DNA of 16,314 nucleotides from TMED27 sp964350435 (GTDB lineage: Bacteria > Pseudomonadota > Alphaproteobacteria > Micavibrionales > Micavibrionaceae). The stretch is taken from positions 1 to 16,314 of the forward strand of contig CAYGJS010000041.1 of assembly GCA_964350435.1 (NCBI GenBank), written 5' to 3'. A program made the translations under genes and the position numbers. Shown here piece after piece: positions 1-7,017 of this stretch. Every line of letters begins with the position of its first letter. Positions within the stretch are counted from its first letter, which is position 1. A model generated the notes under the pieces. The model had not been told where the DNA came from. It ran no database searches and was given only the letters and a program-made list of their open reading frames with translations.

Positions 1-1
1 T

Positions 2-33
2 TGAACCACAAAGGGCACAAAGGACACCAAGAG
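2..33. repeat. Short dispersed-repeat-like tract, period about 9
   Basis: The segment repeats the unit CACAAAGG(G/A) twice in tandem and ends in CACCAAGAG. It resembles the ACCACAGAGGACACAGAG-type tract that I recall as recurring between genes in many bacterial genomes. It directly adjoins the palindromic repeat that starts at about 37. No function is claimed. One copy in the window cannot prove that it is dispersed. Confidence 0.35.
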
Positions 34-36
34 ATT

Positions 37-130
37 TGTCATTGCGAGAAGCCGCAGGCGATGCGGCAATCTATCTCTTGGCTTTCTCTTGCGTGCGATG
101 GATTGCTTCACCTTCGGTTTGCAATGACCA
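37..130. repeat. Palindromic intergenic repeat, TGTCATTGCGAG family, full copy
   Basis: The left arm (about 37-72) begins TTGTCATTGCGAGAAG and ends GGCAATCT. The right arm (about 100-130) begins GGATTGCTTC and ends TTGCAATGACC. The right arm reverse-complemented aligns with the left arm, so the transcript could fold into a long imperfect hairpin. A related half copy in the opposite sense lies at 5137-5172. A frame running through this stretch is open from position 1, but its translation has no recognisable character and I treat it as non-coding. Confidence 0.7.
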
Positions 131-234
131 GGGTGAAGCGGATACAGACGCATGGGCAGGTGAAACACGAAATTATCTTATCCCCCACTCATCCACAGGC
201 TTATCACCCTTTTTATGGAAGGTGCTGGTGTGCT

Positions 235-255
235 ACACTAGTGTTTGTGTATAAT
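235..255 (+). promoter_or_regulatory. Possible flhF promoter: -10 box next to a perfect palindrome
   Basis: TATAAT at 250-255 lies 22 bases before the flhF ATG. Just upstream is the perfect 10-base palindrome ACACTAGTGT (235-244), which would cover the spacer and could be an operator. No good -35 box is seen at 16-18 bases upstream, so an activator-dependent promoter is possible, or the box is chance. No sigma-54 GG-N10-GC pair was found here. Confidence 0.35.
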
Positions 256-277
256 TTTTTGAGTTAGATTTTCAAAT

Positions 278-1390
278 ATGCGGCTAAAATCCTTTTACGC
301 CAAAACCATGACAGAGGCGATGCAGATGGTTCGAGAGACGCTCGGTGAAGATGCCGTGATAGTCGCCACCCGTGACGAAAAGGGTGGGAAAGCCGTGCGC
401 GTGACTGCGGCGATTGACCCGTCCGATTATGATGAGCGCAATTACGGATCGCAGGCCTTCAAAGACCCCGCCTTCGAGACTCATGGCCGCAACGGCCCCA
501 CCGCCGCCGAAACATGGCTTCAATATGATGACGAAGAAGACGAGAGCGCGGTTGCGGAAGTGATTACCGATGCGATGCTGCGCCATGCCGTTCCCGAAGA
601 TGTGATGGATCAGATTTTATCCTGTGCGACCGTGATCGGATTTGATGAGCCGGGGGTTGCGCTGGTGGCTTCGATTGAACATTTGTTTCATTTTACGCCG
701 ATGCCGGTTAAGGCCGCAAAAGCGCCGCTTGTGTTTGTTGGGCCGCCCGGTTCAGGTAAAACTTTGGCGGTAGCAAAAGCCGCCGCGCGGGCGGCGATGA
801 ACGGGCTTAAGGTCGGTGTTATCTCTACAGATACTGTGCGCGCAGGCGGGTTAGAGCAGCTTCGTGCGTTTACTACCCTCCTCCAGATTGATTTAAAAAA
901 GGCCGAAGACACCAAAGCCCTGCGCGATCAAATTCAGGCGCTGCGGGGATGTGACCAGATTTTGATTGATACGGCAGGCACAAACCCGTTTGACACGGAT
1001 CAGGTTAAAATTTTGGCCAAGATGATCGGCTGCACCGAAACGACGCCCTATCTGGTGATGCCGGGCGGACTGGACGCCGAAGAATCCGGCGAGATGGGCC
1101 GCGTTTTTGCAACGATTGGCGCGCATACTTTGCTTCCGACCCGCGTGGATATTGCCCGCAGGCTGGGCGGATTGCTGTCCGCCGCGCATCATGGCGGCAT
1201 GAGTTTTGCAGATGCTTCGAATACGCCGCGGGTGGCGGACGGTTTCATCTCGCTTAATCCGCGAAATTTGTCTAAACTCATTATGCCCGCGTCGTTTCGT
1301 AATGCGCCCGAGCAAGGACAACGCCCGCAAGGAAACAATACCCAAGCCCGTACGGGCCAACCACAGAAACGAAGACGTGTAACACAATGA
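278..1390 (+). CDS. flhF: Flagellar biosynthesis GTPase FlhF
   Basis: FlhF is an SRP-family GTPase that marks the cell pole where the flagellar base is built. The N-terminus MRLKSFYAKTMTEAMQMVRE is typical of the family and fixes the start despite a weak ribosome site. A variable acidic linker spans about residues 48-100. The NG domain follows, with Walker A GPPGSGKT at 155-162, DTVRAGGLEQL at 185-195 (usually DTYR-A-EQL), DTAG at 231-234 and a diverged specificity motif TRVD at 288-291 instead of TKLD. The tail after residue 340 is Gln/Arg-rich. At 370 residues it is a usual length. Thr235 replaces the Arg normally found in DTAGR, so the GTPase cycle may differ from that of characterised FlhF. 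The stop overlaps the fleN start (ATGA), which suggests coupled translation. Confidence 0.93.
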   Translation: MRLKSFYAKTMTEAMQMVRETLGEDAVIVATRDEKGGKAVRVTAAIDPSDYDERNYGSQAFKDPAFETHGRNGPTAAETWLQYDDEEDESAVAEVITDAMLRHAVPEDVMDQILSCATVIGFDEPGVALVASIEHLFHFTPMPVKAAKAPLVFVGPPGSGKTLAVAKAAARAAMNGLKVGVISTDTVRAGGLEQLRAFTTLLQIDLKKAEDTKALRDQIQALRGCDQILIDTAGTNPFDTDQVKILAKMIGCTETTPYLVMPGGLDAEESGEMGRVFATIGAHTLLPTRVDIARRLGGLLSAAHHGGMSFADASNTPRVADGFISLNPRNLSKLIMPASFRNAPEQGQRPQGNNTQARTGQPQKRRRVTQ

Positions 1391-2211
1391 CCGACGCGCA
1401 GACACAGAACAGGCTTAAATCCCCCGCTTTCCGCAAGGCGAGCAACATTATTGCCGTGGCATCGGGCAAAGGGGGCGTTGGAAAGACCTGGTTTTCCGTG
1501 ACGCTCGCTCACGCGCTGACGAATATGGGCAAGAAAGTTTTGCTGTTTGATGGTGATTTGGGATTGGCGAATGTGGATGTTCAGCTGGGATTGATGCCGA
1601 AACGCGATCTAAACGATGTTATTCGCGGGCGCTTGTCGCTCGATAAAGTTGTGCAGGAATATGAAGATGGGGGCTTTGACATTATCGCAGGGCGCAGCGG
1701 ACAAGCCTCTCTGTCCGCGCTGCCCTCACAGCGTTTGGCACATTTGCGCGACCAGCTTCTGGAAGTGGCGGCGAGTTATGACGTGGTGATTGCGGATCTT
1801 GGCGCAGGCGTTGATCGCACTGTGCGGATGCTTTCGGCCACAGCCACGCGCACCGTGTTGATTACGACGGACGAGCCGACTTCGCTGACTGATGCGTATG
1901 CGTTTATCAAGCTTGGTAATGCGGCGGGGATGTCGAAGAATATCTCGATTGTGGTCAACCAGACCAGCAGTGATCTGGAAGGGGAGAAGACATATAAGAC
2001 TCTCCTGAAAGCCTGTTCGAATTTCCTGCGCCTTCAGCCGCCTTTGGCGGGCATGATTGGGCATGATAAAAAGGTGAAAGATTGCATCCGCCATCAGACG
2101 CCTATCTTGACACGCTCGCCGAATTCGCAGGCCGCCGAAGATGTTGAGGCGATTGCCAAGACGCTTTGGAAATCCGTTGTCGAAGCGCAAAAGGCGCAAG
2201 CCGCGGGCTGA
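1387..2211 (+). CDS. fleN: MinD/ParA-family ATPase FleN (FlhG), flagellar number regulator
   Basis: FleN/FlhG is a MinD-like ATPase that partners FlhF, stimulates its GTPase activity and limits flagellar number. The deviant Walker A GKGGVGKT is at 27-34. The switch I region DGDLGLANVD is at 55-64, with the family hallmark of a short helix ending in QLGL. Walker B is VIADLGAG at 134-141, with Leu where many homologues have Thr. The base-recognition Asn-Gln pair is at 191-192. The 20 residues before the P-loop are polar and include AQTQNRL, which is in the place of the FlhF-activating DQAxxLR helix of FlhG but matches it only loosely. Translation starts inside the flhF stop (4-nt overlap). An imperfect hairpin, CCGCG...CGCGG, straddles its stop codon (2201-2233). 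Confidence 0.92.
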   Translation: MTDAQTQNRLKSPAFRKASNIIAVASGKGGVGKTWFSVTLAHALTNMGKKVLLFDGDLGLANVDVQLGLMPKRDLNDVIRGRLSLDKVVQEYEDGGFDIIAGRSGQASLSALPSQRLAHLRDQLLEVAASYDVVIADLGAGVDRTVRMLSATATRTVLITTDEPTSLTDAYAFIKLGNAAGMSKNISIVVNQTSSDLEGEKTYKTLLKACSNFLRLQPPLAGMIGHDKKVKDCIRHQTPILTRSPNSQAAEDVEAIAKTLWKSVVEAQKAQAAG

Positions 2212-2259
2212 AGATTAAAAGTCTTCTCGCGGCCTCCTCCCCCATGTTAAAATAAAAGA

Positions 2260-4413
2260 ATGAGCGATCCAACCGTACAGCTTGGGGTGGCGGCGCAGCA
2301 ACAGGCTGCGGCGGCGTCCAGCAAACCCAGCGAGAGCGGAAACACCCGTGAGGCGCGGCTGGTGAGTGTGCCGGATGAGGTGCGCGCGGAAACCCGTGAG
2401 GCGCGCGCTTTGGTGCGGGTGCGCGGAGAAGTTGTGCGGGCTCGGGGGGATGGATCGGTCAGGATACAATCGGAGCGCGGGACAATTGATGTGCAGGTTT
2501 CGGGCGATCAGCCGCCGCCCAAGGTCGGGCAAAGGGTAGAGGTGGATATCCCCGTTTCGCGGCCCGCGCCGCAGCAAAGCCAGAGCACACCGCCACCGGC
2601 TGTCGAAGGCTCGGCGCGCCCGCCAGAGCTTACGCAAACCCCGCCAAGACCTACAAACACCGCGCCGCAGAGCGCGCCGCCGAAACTGCCTGAAACTGTG
2701 ATTTTACGGGTTTTACCGCAAGGCCAGCCTGCCGCCGCTCCCTCGCGGGCCACTGCCACGCCGATTGAGGTGCAGATTCAACCTGCCCCGCCGAATGGAT
2801 TGATGCCTCCTGTGCAACCCGCCGCTCTCGCGCCGCCCGCAAACGGATTGCCACCCGAGGGCAGTTACGTGCGCCTGACGCCTTTGCCGCCCGATATTGC
2901 CTCCGCCCTGCCCGTGCCCCAGCCGTTGCAGATTATCGTCAGCAGCCTTATTGAAAGCGTCACCGCCCGCGCCGTGACAATCGCGCAAGAGTCTGTGACC
3001 GCGCTCAACCCTCCCTTGCCGAATGCGGAGCCGATTACCACTTCCCCTGCGAAGCCCACGATTACGCCGCCGATCCTCTCGCCGCTCCAGCCCGCTGTCG
3101 CAAAAATTGTTGCGCCCGCTTTGCCGATTTTGGAAACGCCGAGCGCGGGCGCGGCAAGCGCGTTGCCGCCGCAAATTTTGGTGGATGCCCCGCCGAAGCT
3201 TGATGCCCCTGCTCTGCTGCCCGGCGCGAGCGCTAAGCCTCTGGTTTTGAGCACTTTGCCGAGCGCGCAAGTCCTCACCGCCGCGCCGCAAAACCTGATC
3301 AAGCCTGCGGATACCCTGCCCGCTCCGGCCGTGATTACGGGGACGCTTGATAAAGCCACGCTGCCGCCCGCGCAGTTTTTTAATGGCGAGGGACAGTTTC
3401 AGCCGCCGAATTTTGAATCGCCCGCGCCCGATAGAATTCACACCAAGCCCGAGAGTTTGATTTTGAACAACCAAAAAGCGGGAAATATTTCCGGCGTTGT
3501 GACGAATATCACTCCCGCCACGGTGAGCCCTGCCTCGCAGCCCGTGATCAGTGTGTATTTCCCGCAGACGCAAAGCATCGCGCTGTTTACCCTGCCGCCC
3601 AGTGTCGAGAGTGTGAGCATCGGCACGCAGATCCAGATTACGCCGAGCAGCGTTTTCAGCTCCAGCGCGGCTTCCACGCTCACCGCCGCAACGCCGCTGA
3701 GTTCCGTACCTTTGCCGATTGCGCTTGCGCCAATGCTGCATTGGCCGGTGATGGAGGATATTGCGGAAACACTGGCGCACATTGCCCCGCAGACGGCGCA
3801 GGCGATGATGAATGTTACCCCCTCGCCTGCCAATCCCGCCCAAATGGGGCCGGCGATGATGTTTTTTGTGGCGGCGCTGCGCGGCGGAGATTTGGGGCAA
3901 TGGCTGGGGGATAAGGCGCAGGATTTGCTGCGCAGCGCAGGGAAGACTGGCGCGCTGTCGAAGCTTTCGCAGGAAGGCAGTTTCCTCAATAGAGCGGCGC
4001 GTGAGCCCTCATCGCAGGAATGGCGTTCTATGAACCTGCCGATGGCGTGGGGCGCGGATATTCAGAAAATCGCCCTGCATTATCGGCATGAGCGCGAGGC
4101 CAGCGAGGATGAGGATCATAAGGGCATAAAGAGCACGCGGTTTGTGTTTGATCTTGCGCTGGAGAATATGGGGAAAGTGCAGGTTGACGGTTTGTTTCAT
4201 CCTGCGGGCGGGCGGTCGGATTCTGGACGGCTGGATGTGGCCTTGCGGACGGAGGATCATTTCTCGGAAGCCACGCGGGCGGAAATGCGCAGGGTTTATG
4301 CGCGGGCTTTGCGCGATACCGACATTACGGGCGAGCTGTCGTTTCAAGGCAAGGCTGCGCAGTGGGTGACGATCCAAGCCGATGATAAAGATGCAATGGG
4401 CGTGAACGCTTAA
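2260..4413 (+). CDS. Pro/Ala-rich protein with FliK-like C-terminal domain (putative hook-length control)
   Basis: This 717-residue protein lies 48 nt downstream of fleN in the same direction. Residues 45-100 look like a small beta domain (VRVRGEVVRARGDGSVRIQS and on). Residues 100-510 are low-complexity and rich in Pro, Ala, Gln and Thr, as expected of an extended spacer. The C-terminal 200 residues are ordered, and 628-646 (FVFDLALENMGKVQVDGLF) followed by LDVALRTEDHF and an amphipathic helix recall the FliK C-terminal fold, where an LxxLG(x)V strand precedes a helix and a final strand. FliK is the exported molecular ruler that measures hook length and switches export specificity. The assignment rests on architecture and neighbours, not on strong motifs, so an unrelated disordered flagellar protein remains possible. 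No signal peptide is seen. Confidence 0.55.
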   Translation: MSDPTVQLGVAAQQQAAAASSKPSESGNTREARLVSVPDEVRAETREARALVRVRGEVVRARGDGSVRIQSERGTIDVQVSGDQPPPKVGQRVEVDIPVSRPAPQQSQSTPPPAVEGSARPPELTQTPPRPTNTAPQSAPPKLPETVILRVLPQGQPAAAPSRATATPIEVQIQPAPPNGLMPPVQPAALAPPANGLPPEGSYVRLTPLPPDIASALPVPQPLQIIVSSLIESVTARAVTIAQESVTALNPPLPNAEPITTSPAKPTITPPILSPLQPAVAKIVAPALPILETPSAGAASALPPQILVDAPPKLDAPALLPGASAKPLVLSTLPSAQVLTAAPQNLIKPADTLPAPAVITGTLDKATLPPAQFFNGEGQFQPPNFESPAPDRIHTKPESLILNNQKAGNISGVVTNITPATVSPASQPVISVYFPQTQSIALFTLPPSVESVSIGTQIQITPSSVFSSSAASTLTAATPLSSVPLPIALAPMLHWPVMEDIAETLAHIAPQTAQAMMNVTPSPANPAQMGPAMMFFVAALRGGDLGQWLGDKAQDLLRSAGKTGALSKLSQEGSFLNRAAREPSSQEWRSMNLPMAWGADIQKIALHYRHEREASEDEDHKGIKSTRFVFDLALENMGKVQVDGLFHPAGGRSDSGRLDVALRTEDHFSEATRAEMRRVYARALRDTDITGELSFQGKAAQWVTIQADDKDAMGVNA

Positions 4414-4448
4414 AATACATTCAAGCCTTAACGGTAGACTTAAAATCC

Positions 4449-4476
4449 TTGCTTTTTAACACAAAAATTATACAAT
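4449..4476 (+). promoter_or_regulatory. Sigma-70-like promoter of the parDE module
   Basis: The -35 box is TTGCTT (4449-4454) and the -10 box is TACAAT (4471-4476), with a 16-base spacer in an AT-rich gap. A start near 4483 would give a leader of about 40 nt, which carries the strong ribosome site TGGAGG (4509-4514) seven nt before the parD ATG. Confidence 0.5.
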
Positions 4477-4484
4477 AATTGTAT
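4470..4484. promoter_or_regulatory. Perfect palindrome over the -10 box: probable ParD operator
   Basis: ATACAATAATTGTAT is a perfect inverted repeat with 7-base arms and a 1-base centre. It covers the -10 box of the predicted promoter. Ribbon-helix-helix antitoxins of the ParD type repress their own operons by binding such palindromes, so this is the natural candidate operator. The repressor assignment is inference. Confidence 0.55.
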
Positions 4485-4521
4485 TTATTATGTATTTTTT
4501 GTGATTAATGGAGGTTAGAGC

Positions 4522-4782
4522 ATGCCCAATATAGATTTAGGCGACCCATACGAAACCTATGTAAAAGGGCTTATCAGCACAGGTCTTTACAGCACATATG
4601 CGGAAGTGGTGAAGGACGCACTTCGTTTGCACATGAATAATGAAAACCAATCAAAACATATGGCGACGATCAGTGCGGCTATCGCCGAGGGTGAGGTTGA
4701 TATTAAAGCAGGACGGGTAAGAAAATATACGCCTGAACTCATTGATGAATTGACCGCAGAAGTTTTAAGCGAGAATGCCTAA
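4522..4782 (+). CDS. parD: ParD-type antitoxin (ribbon-helix-helix)
   Basis: This 86-residue protein fits the ParD/CC2985 antitoxin family. A short N-terminal strand (residues 2-8) is followed by two helices with the conserved pattern GLYSTYAEVVKDALR at 21-35, which in the family is the DNA-binding and dimerising ribbon-helix-helix. The charged, flexible C-terminal half (45-86) is where such antitoxins wrap and neutralise the toxin. TGGAGG at 4509-4514 is a strong ribosome site that fixes the start. The gene overlaps parE by 8 nt, the usual antitoxin-first order. Codon use is AT-richer than in the flagellar genes on both sides, which fits acquisition by transfer. Confidence 0.85.
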   Translation: MPNIDLGDPYETYVKGLISTGLYSTYAEVVKDALRLHMNNENQSKHMATISAAIAEGEVDIKAGRVRKYTPELIDELTAEVLSENA

Positions 4783-5083
4783 GAAAAATTACACTGTAGA
4801 GCTGACCAAACGGGCTGAAAAAGATTTTAAGAGCATACAACGCTATACCTTGCAAAAATACGGTGCGCAGCAGGTTATAAAATATTCGGAGCAAATCAAG
4901 GACGGTTTGAACAACCTTTGTGAAAACCCTGCCTTGTATGGGCATGGCAGGCCGGACATTCCAGAAAAATGCCGCGCCTACCGCTTAGGAGAGCATAGCA
5001 TTGTTTACCGCGTTGAAAAAAATACGGTCTTTGTTCTTGCTATTTTGCATGGAAATATGAATTTTATTGAACAGCTTCGATAG
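4775..5083 (+). CDS. parE: ParE-type toxin of the RelE/ParE superfamily
   Basis: This 102-residue protein has the size and pattern of a ParE toxin. An N-terminal strand (YTVELTKRAEKDF, 6-18) leads into two helices (19-50), followed by NPALYGHGRPDIP (51-63) and the C-terminal sheet with CRAYRLGEHSIVYRVE (66-81) and VFVLAILHG (85-93). Characterised ParE proteins poison DNA gyrase; that target is inferred here only from family membership. The start ATGCCTAA overlaps the parD stop by 8 nt, giving coupled synthesis with the antitoxin. The reading frame is intact, with no sign of decay. The gene converges on fliJ with 93 nt between them. Confidence 0.85.
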   Translation: MPKKNYTVELTKRAEKDFKSIQRYTLQKYGAQQVIKYSEQIKDGLNNLCENPALYGHGRPDIPEKCRAYRLGEHSIVYRVEKNTVFVLAILHGNMNFIEQLR

Positions 5084-5121
5084 GCTCTGCCCTGCCCCCT
5101 ATAATTCAGTCCAGTTTTTTT

Positions 5122-5172
5122 AGGGTTAGGACCCTTAGATTGCTTCGTCGTATACTACGCCTCGCAATGACA
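5122..5172. repeat. Half copy of the TGTCATTGCGAG repeat plus a small hairpin
   Basis: Read on the minus strand, 5137-5172 gives TGTCATTGCGAG...GAAGCAATCT, the same ends as the left arm of the full repeat at 37-130 but in the opposite sense. Its core has self-complementary GTATAC. It is preceded by a 5-bp hairpin, AGGGT-TAGG-ACCCT (5122-5135), which has T residues upstream rather than downstream, so it is not a standard terminator for parE. This is most of the 93-base gap between the convergent parE and fliJ. Confidence 0.6.
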
Positions 5173-5176
5173 AATT

Positions 5177-5602
5177 TTAATCTTCCTGCGTTTTGCGGCG
5201 AAAACCATCGATAGCAATAGCGTCGAGTTCATCGGATTCCTTTTTTGCGATCTGTTTGGCTTCTTCGGCTTCGCGCTGTCTTTGTGTTATTTCGACCTTC
5301 TTAAGCTCCGAATAGGCGGCGCGCATATCTTCCTGCGCAATCTGAATGCGTTTTTCCAAGATTTTGTTTTTCTTGTCTATTTCCTCTACGCGGCCTTTGA
5401 CGGCTTCGGAATATGGGCCGAAATATGAGAGCATTTCTACCTGCAAATCCTTGAGTTTTTCTTCTTCGAGCTTCAGATTATCCAGCAGATCTGTTTTTTG
5501 GCTCAGGAGACCTTCGACCTGACGATAGAGTTCGGCAACAACTTTTTGCTTTTGCTCAACGGTGTGTTTGCGCACGCGGATCAATCCCGAAAGATCAGCC
5601 AT
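5177..5602 (-). CDS. fliJ: Flagellar export chaperone/stalk protein FliJ
   Basis: This 141-residue protein is almost entirely alpha-helical and charged, with heptad-like spacing from about residue 8 to 130. It starts MADLSGLIRVRKHTVEQKQK, matching the FliJ pattern of an N-terminal L..L..lR...vd..q. FliJ is the antiparallel coiled-coil stalk that inserts into the FliI hexamer and couples it to the export gate FlhA. It is encoded right after fliI with an 8-nt overlap (ATGGCTGA), the standard fliI-fliJ order. Sequence alone is weakly diagnostic because coiled coils look alike; the neighbour makes the call secure. Confidence 0.85.
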   Translation of the reverse strand: MADLSGLIRVRKHTVEQKQKVVAELYRQVEGLLSQKTDLLDNLKLEEEKLKDLQVEMLSYFGPYSEAVKGRVEEIDKKNKILEKRIQIAQEDMRAAYSELKKVEITQRQREAEEAKQIAKKESDELDAIAIDGFRRKTQED

Positions 5603-6929
5603 ATGCTACCCCCAAAATGGTGGCGAGGCGATCAAACCCGTCTTCGATCAAGGTTTTATCGTTCTTATGCTGGCGCAGGAATTCCTCTATTTGCGGATAA
5701 AGAACAAGGGATTCATCGACTTTGGGGTCAGAGCCTCTGCGATACGCACCCAGCCTTATCAGCTCGGCCATGTCTTCGTAGGTGGTGATAACCTGCTTGG
5801 CGCGGCGAATGATGGCGTTTTGTTCCTCACTCAGGACGCCGGGCATCGAGCGGGAAATGGATTTAAGGATGTTGATGGCGGGATAGCGGCCTCGGTCGGC
5901 GATCTCGCGTTGCATGACGATATGGCCGTCGACAATTCCGCGCACGGCATCGGAAATCGGTTCGTTATGATCGTCCCCTTCGACGAGAACGGAGAACAAT
6001 CCCGTAATCATGCCCTGGCCTTGTGCCCCCGGCCCTGCGCGCTCCAGCAGCCGCGCAAGCTCCGAAAACGTCGTGGGCGGATAACCCTTGGAGGTTGGCG
6101 GCTCGCCCGCCGAAAGACCAATCTCGCGCTGCGCCATGGCAAAGCGGGTGATGGAATCGATCAGGCAGAGCACCTGACGGTTTTGATTGCGGAAATATTC
6201 GGCAACCGCCAACGTCATATAGGCGGCCTGACGGCGCATCAGGGCCGGTTCATCGCCTGTGGCGACAATCACGACCGAGCGGGCGAGGCCGTCTTCCCCG
6301 AGATCATCTTCGAGGAATTCCTGCACCTCGCGGCCGCGCTCTCCGACCAGACCAATCACAGACACATCGGCGGCGGTATAGCGCGCCATCATCGAAAGCA
6401 GAACCGATTTACCAACGCCGGAGCCGGAGAAAATGCCCATGCGCTGCCCCTGACAGGTGGCCAAAAACGTATTTACGGCGCGTACGCCCAGATCAAGCTG
6501 GCGGCCCAGGCGCTGGCGCGAATGCGGCGCGGGCGGTTTGTTCTTGAGCGGGATGCCTTCTGTGCCTTGCACGATGGGGCCTTTGCCATCAATCGGCTGC
6601 CCCAGCGCATTGATAACCCTTCCCAGCCATTGATCGCACGGAAAAACCGTGGGCGGCGTGTCTTGGATGATTGCTTTACAGCCCAAACCTACACCTTCGA
6701 GTGTTCCGAAAGGCATCAGAAGCGCGTGCCCATCCTTGAAGCCCACAACTTCGCACGGAATATCAGTATCGGAATTGGGGCGCAAGTGAACGTGAGAGCC
6801 GATAGACAGCGCATTGCCAAAACCCGCCATCTCGACCAGAAGGCCGAGAATTTTCGTCACTTCCCCATAGGTTTCGTGATCTTTGAGGAGCTGCACGCGG
6901 GCAAGGGTTTTATCGGCTAGACGATCCAT
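5595..6929 (-). CDS. fliI: Flagellum-specific ATP synthase FliI (type III export ATPase)
   Basis: FliI is the hexameric ATPase that unfolds and feeds substrates to the flagellar type III export gate. Counted from an upstream TTG at 6956, the motifs are Walker A SGSGVGKS at 177-184, GERGREV at 205-211, Walker B LCLIDS at 263-268 and the export-ATPase signature YPPTTFSELARLLERAG at 292-308. I prefer the ATG at 6929 (protein starts MDRLADKTLARVQLL, 444 residues), since the nine extra codons from TTG add nothing family-like. The N-terminal beta-barrel covers roughly the first 90 residues and the C-terminal helical domain the last 80. The stop overlaps fliJ by 8 nt. All catalytic motifs are present, so the enzyme should be active. 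Confidence 0.95.
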   Translation of the reverse strand: MDRLADKTLARVQLLKDHETYGEVTKILGLLVEMAGFGNALSIGSHVHLRPNSDTDIPCEVVGFKDGHALLMPFGTLEGVGLGCKAIIQDTPPTVFPCDQWLGRVINALGQPIDGKGPIVQGTEGIPLKNKPPAPHSRQRLGRQLDLGVRAVNTFLATCQGQRMGIFSGSGVGKSVLLSMMARYTAADVSVIGLVGERGREVQEFLEDDLGEDGLARSVVIVATGDEPALMRRQAAYMTLAVAEYFRNQNRQVLCLIDSITRFAMAQREIGLSAGEPPTSKGYPPTTFSELARLLERAGPGAQGQGMITGLFSVLVEGDDHNEPISDAVRGIVDGHIVMQREIADRGRYPAINILKSISRSMPGVLSEEQNAIIRRAKQVITTYEDMAELIRLGAYRRGSDPKVDESLVLYPQIEEFLRQHKNDKTLIEDGFDRLATILGVAYG

Positions 6930-6935
6930 CTTTTT

Positions 6936-6941
6936 ATTATA
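6936..6941 (-). promoter_or_regulatory. Possible -10 box that would give a leaderless fliI transcript
   Basis: On the minus strand a perfect TATAAT ends six bases before the fliI ATG at 6929. A start at the usual distance would fall on or next to that ATG, so fliI mRNA would have almost no leader. No convincing -35 box is visible 16-18 bases upstream, and no ribosome site precedes the ATG. The call is weak and depends on the start choice. Confidence 0.25.
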
Positions 6942-6969
6942 AGCCAATGCAGGCAAAAGACGAAGTGCC

Positions 6970-7003
6970 TTGAGAAAAATTTTGACATAACTATAATGTT
7001 ATG
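6970..7003 (+). promoter_or_regulatory. Sigma-70-like promoter with inverted repeat around its -10 box
   Basis: TTGAGA (6970-6975) and a perfect TATAAT (6992-6997) are separated by 16 bases. The -10 box is flanked exactly by an inverted repeat, CATAAC (6986-6991) and GTTATG (6998-7003), which could be a repressor site. It drives the gene at 7018 with a leader of only about 14 nt and no clear ribosome site. Confidence 0.5.
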
Positions 7004-7017
7004 GCATTTCATTCACC

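Noticed and set aside
1..267. Open frame from the window start
   Set aside because: It reads across the palindromic repeat and the flhF promoter region, and its product has no protein-like pattern.
2201..2233. Hairpin CCGCG...CGCGG at the fleN stop as a terminator
   Set aside because: The stem is imperfect and no T-run follows; the next gene in the same direction begins 27 bases later.
2713..3900. Long minus-strand open frames across the Pro/Ala-rich gene
   Set aside because: They are shadows created by GC-biased, Pro/Ala-rich codons; the products are Arg/Gly-rich with no domain.
4428..4443. TTAA-N8-TTAA as a CtrA site after the FliK-like gene
   Set aside because: The spacer is 8, not 7, and the place is upstream of parDE, in AT-rich DNA where TTAA pairs are expected by chance.
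5111..5135. T-run and AGGGT/ACCCT hairpin after parE as a terminator
   Set aside because: The T residues precede the stem on the plus strand, and A residues follow it on the minus strand, the wrong order for a terminator on either strand.
5562..6920. Long plus-strand open frame of 452 codons opposite fliI
   Set aside because: It is the antisense shadow of fliI, whose motifs are all on the minus strand.
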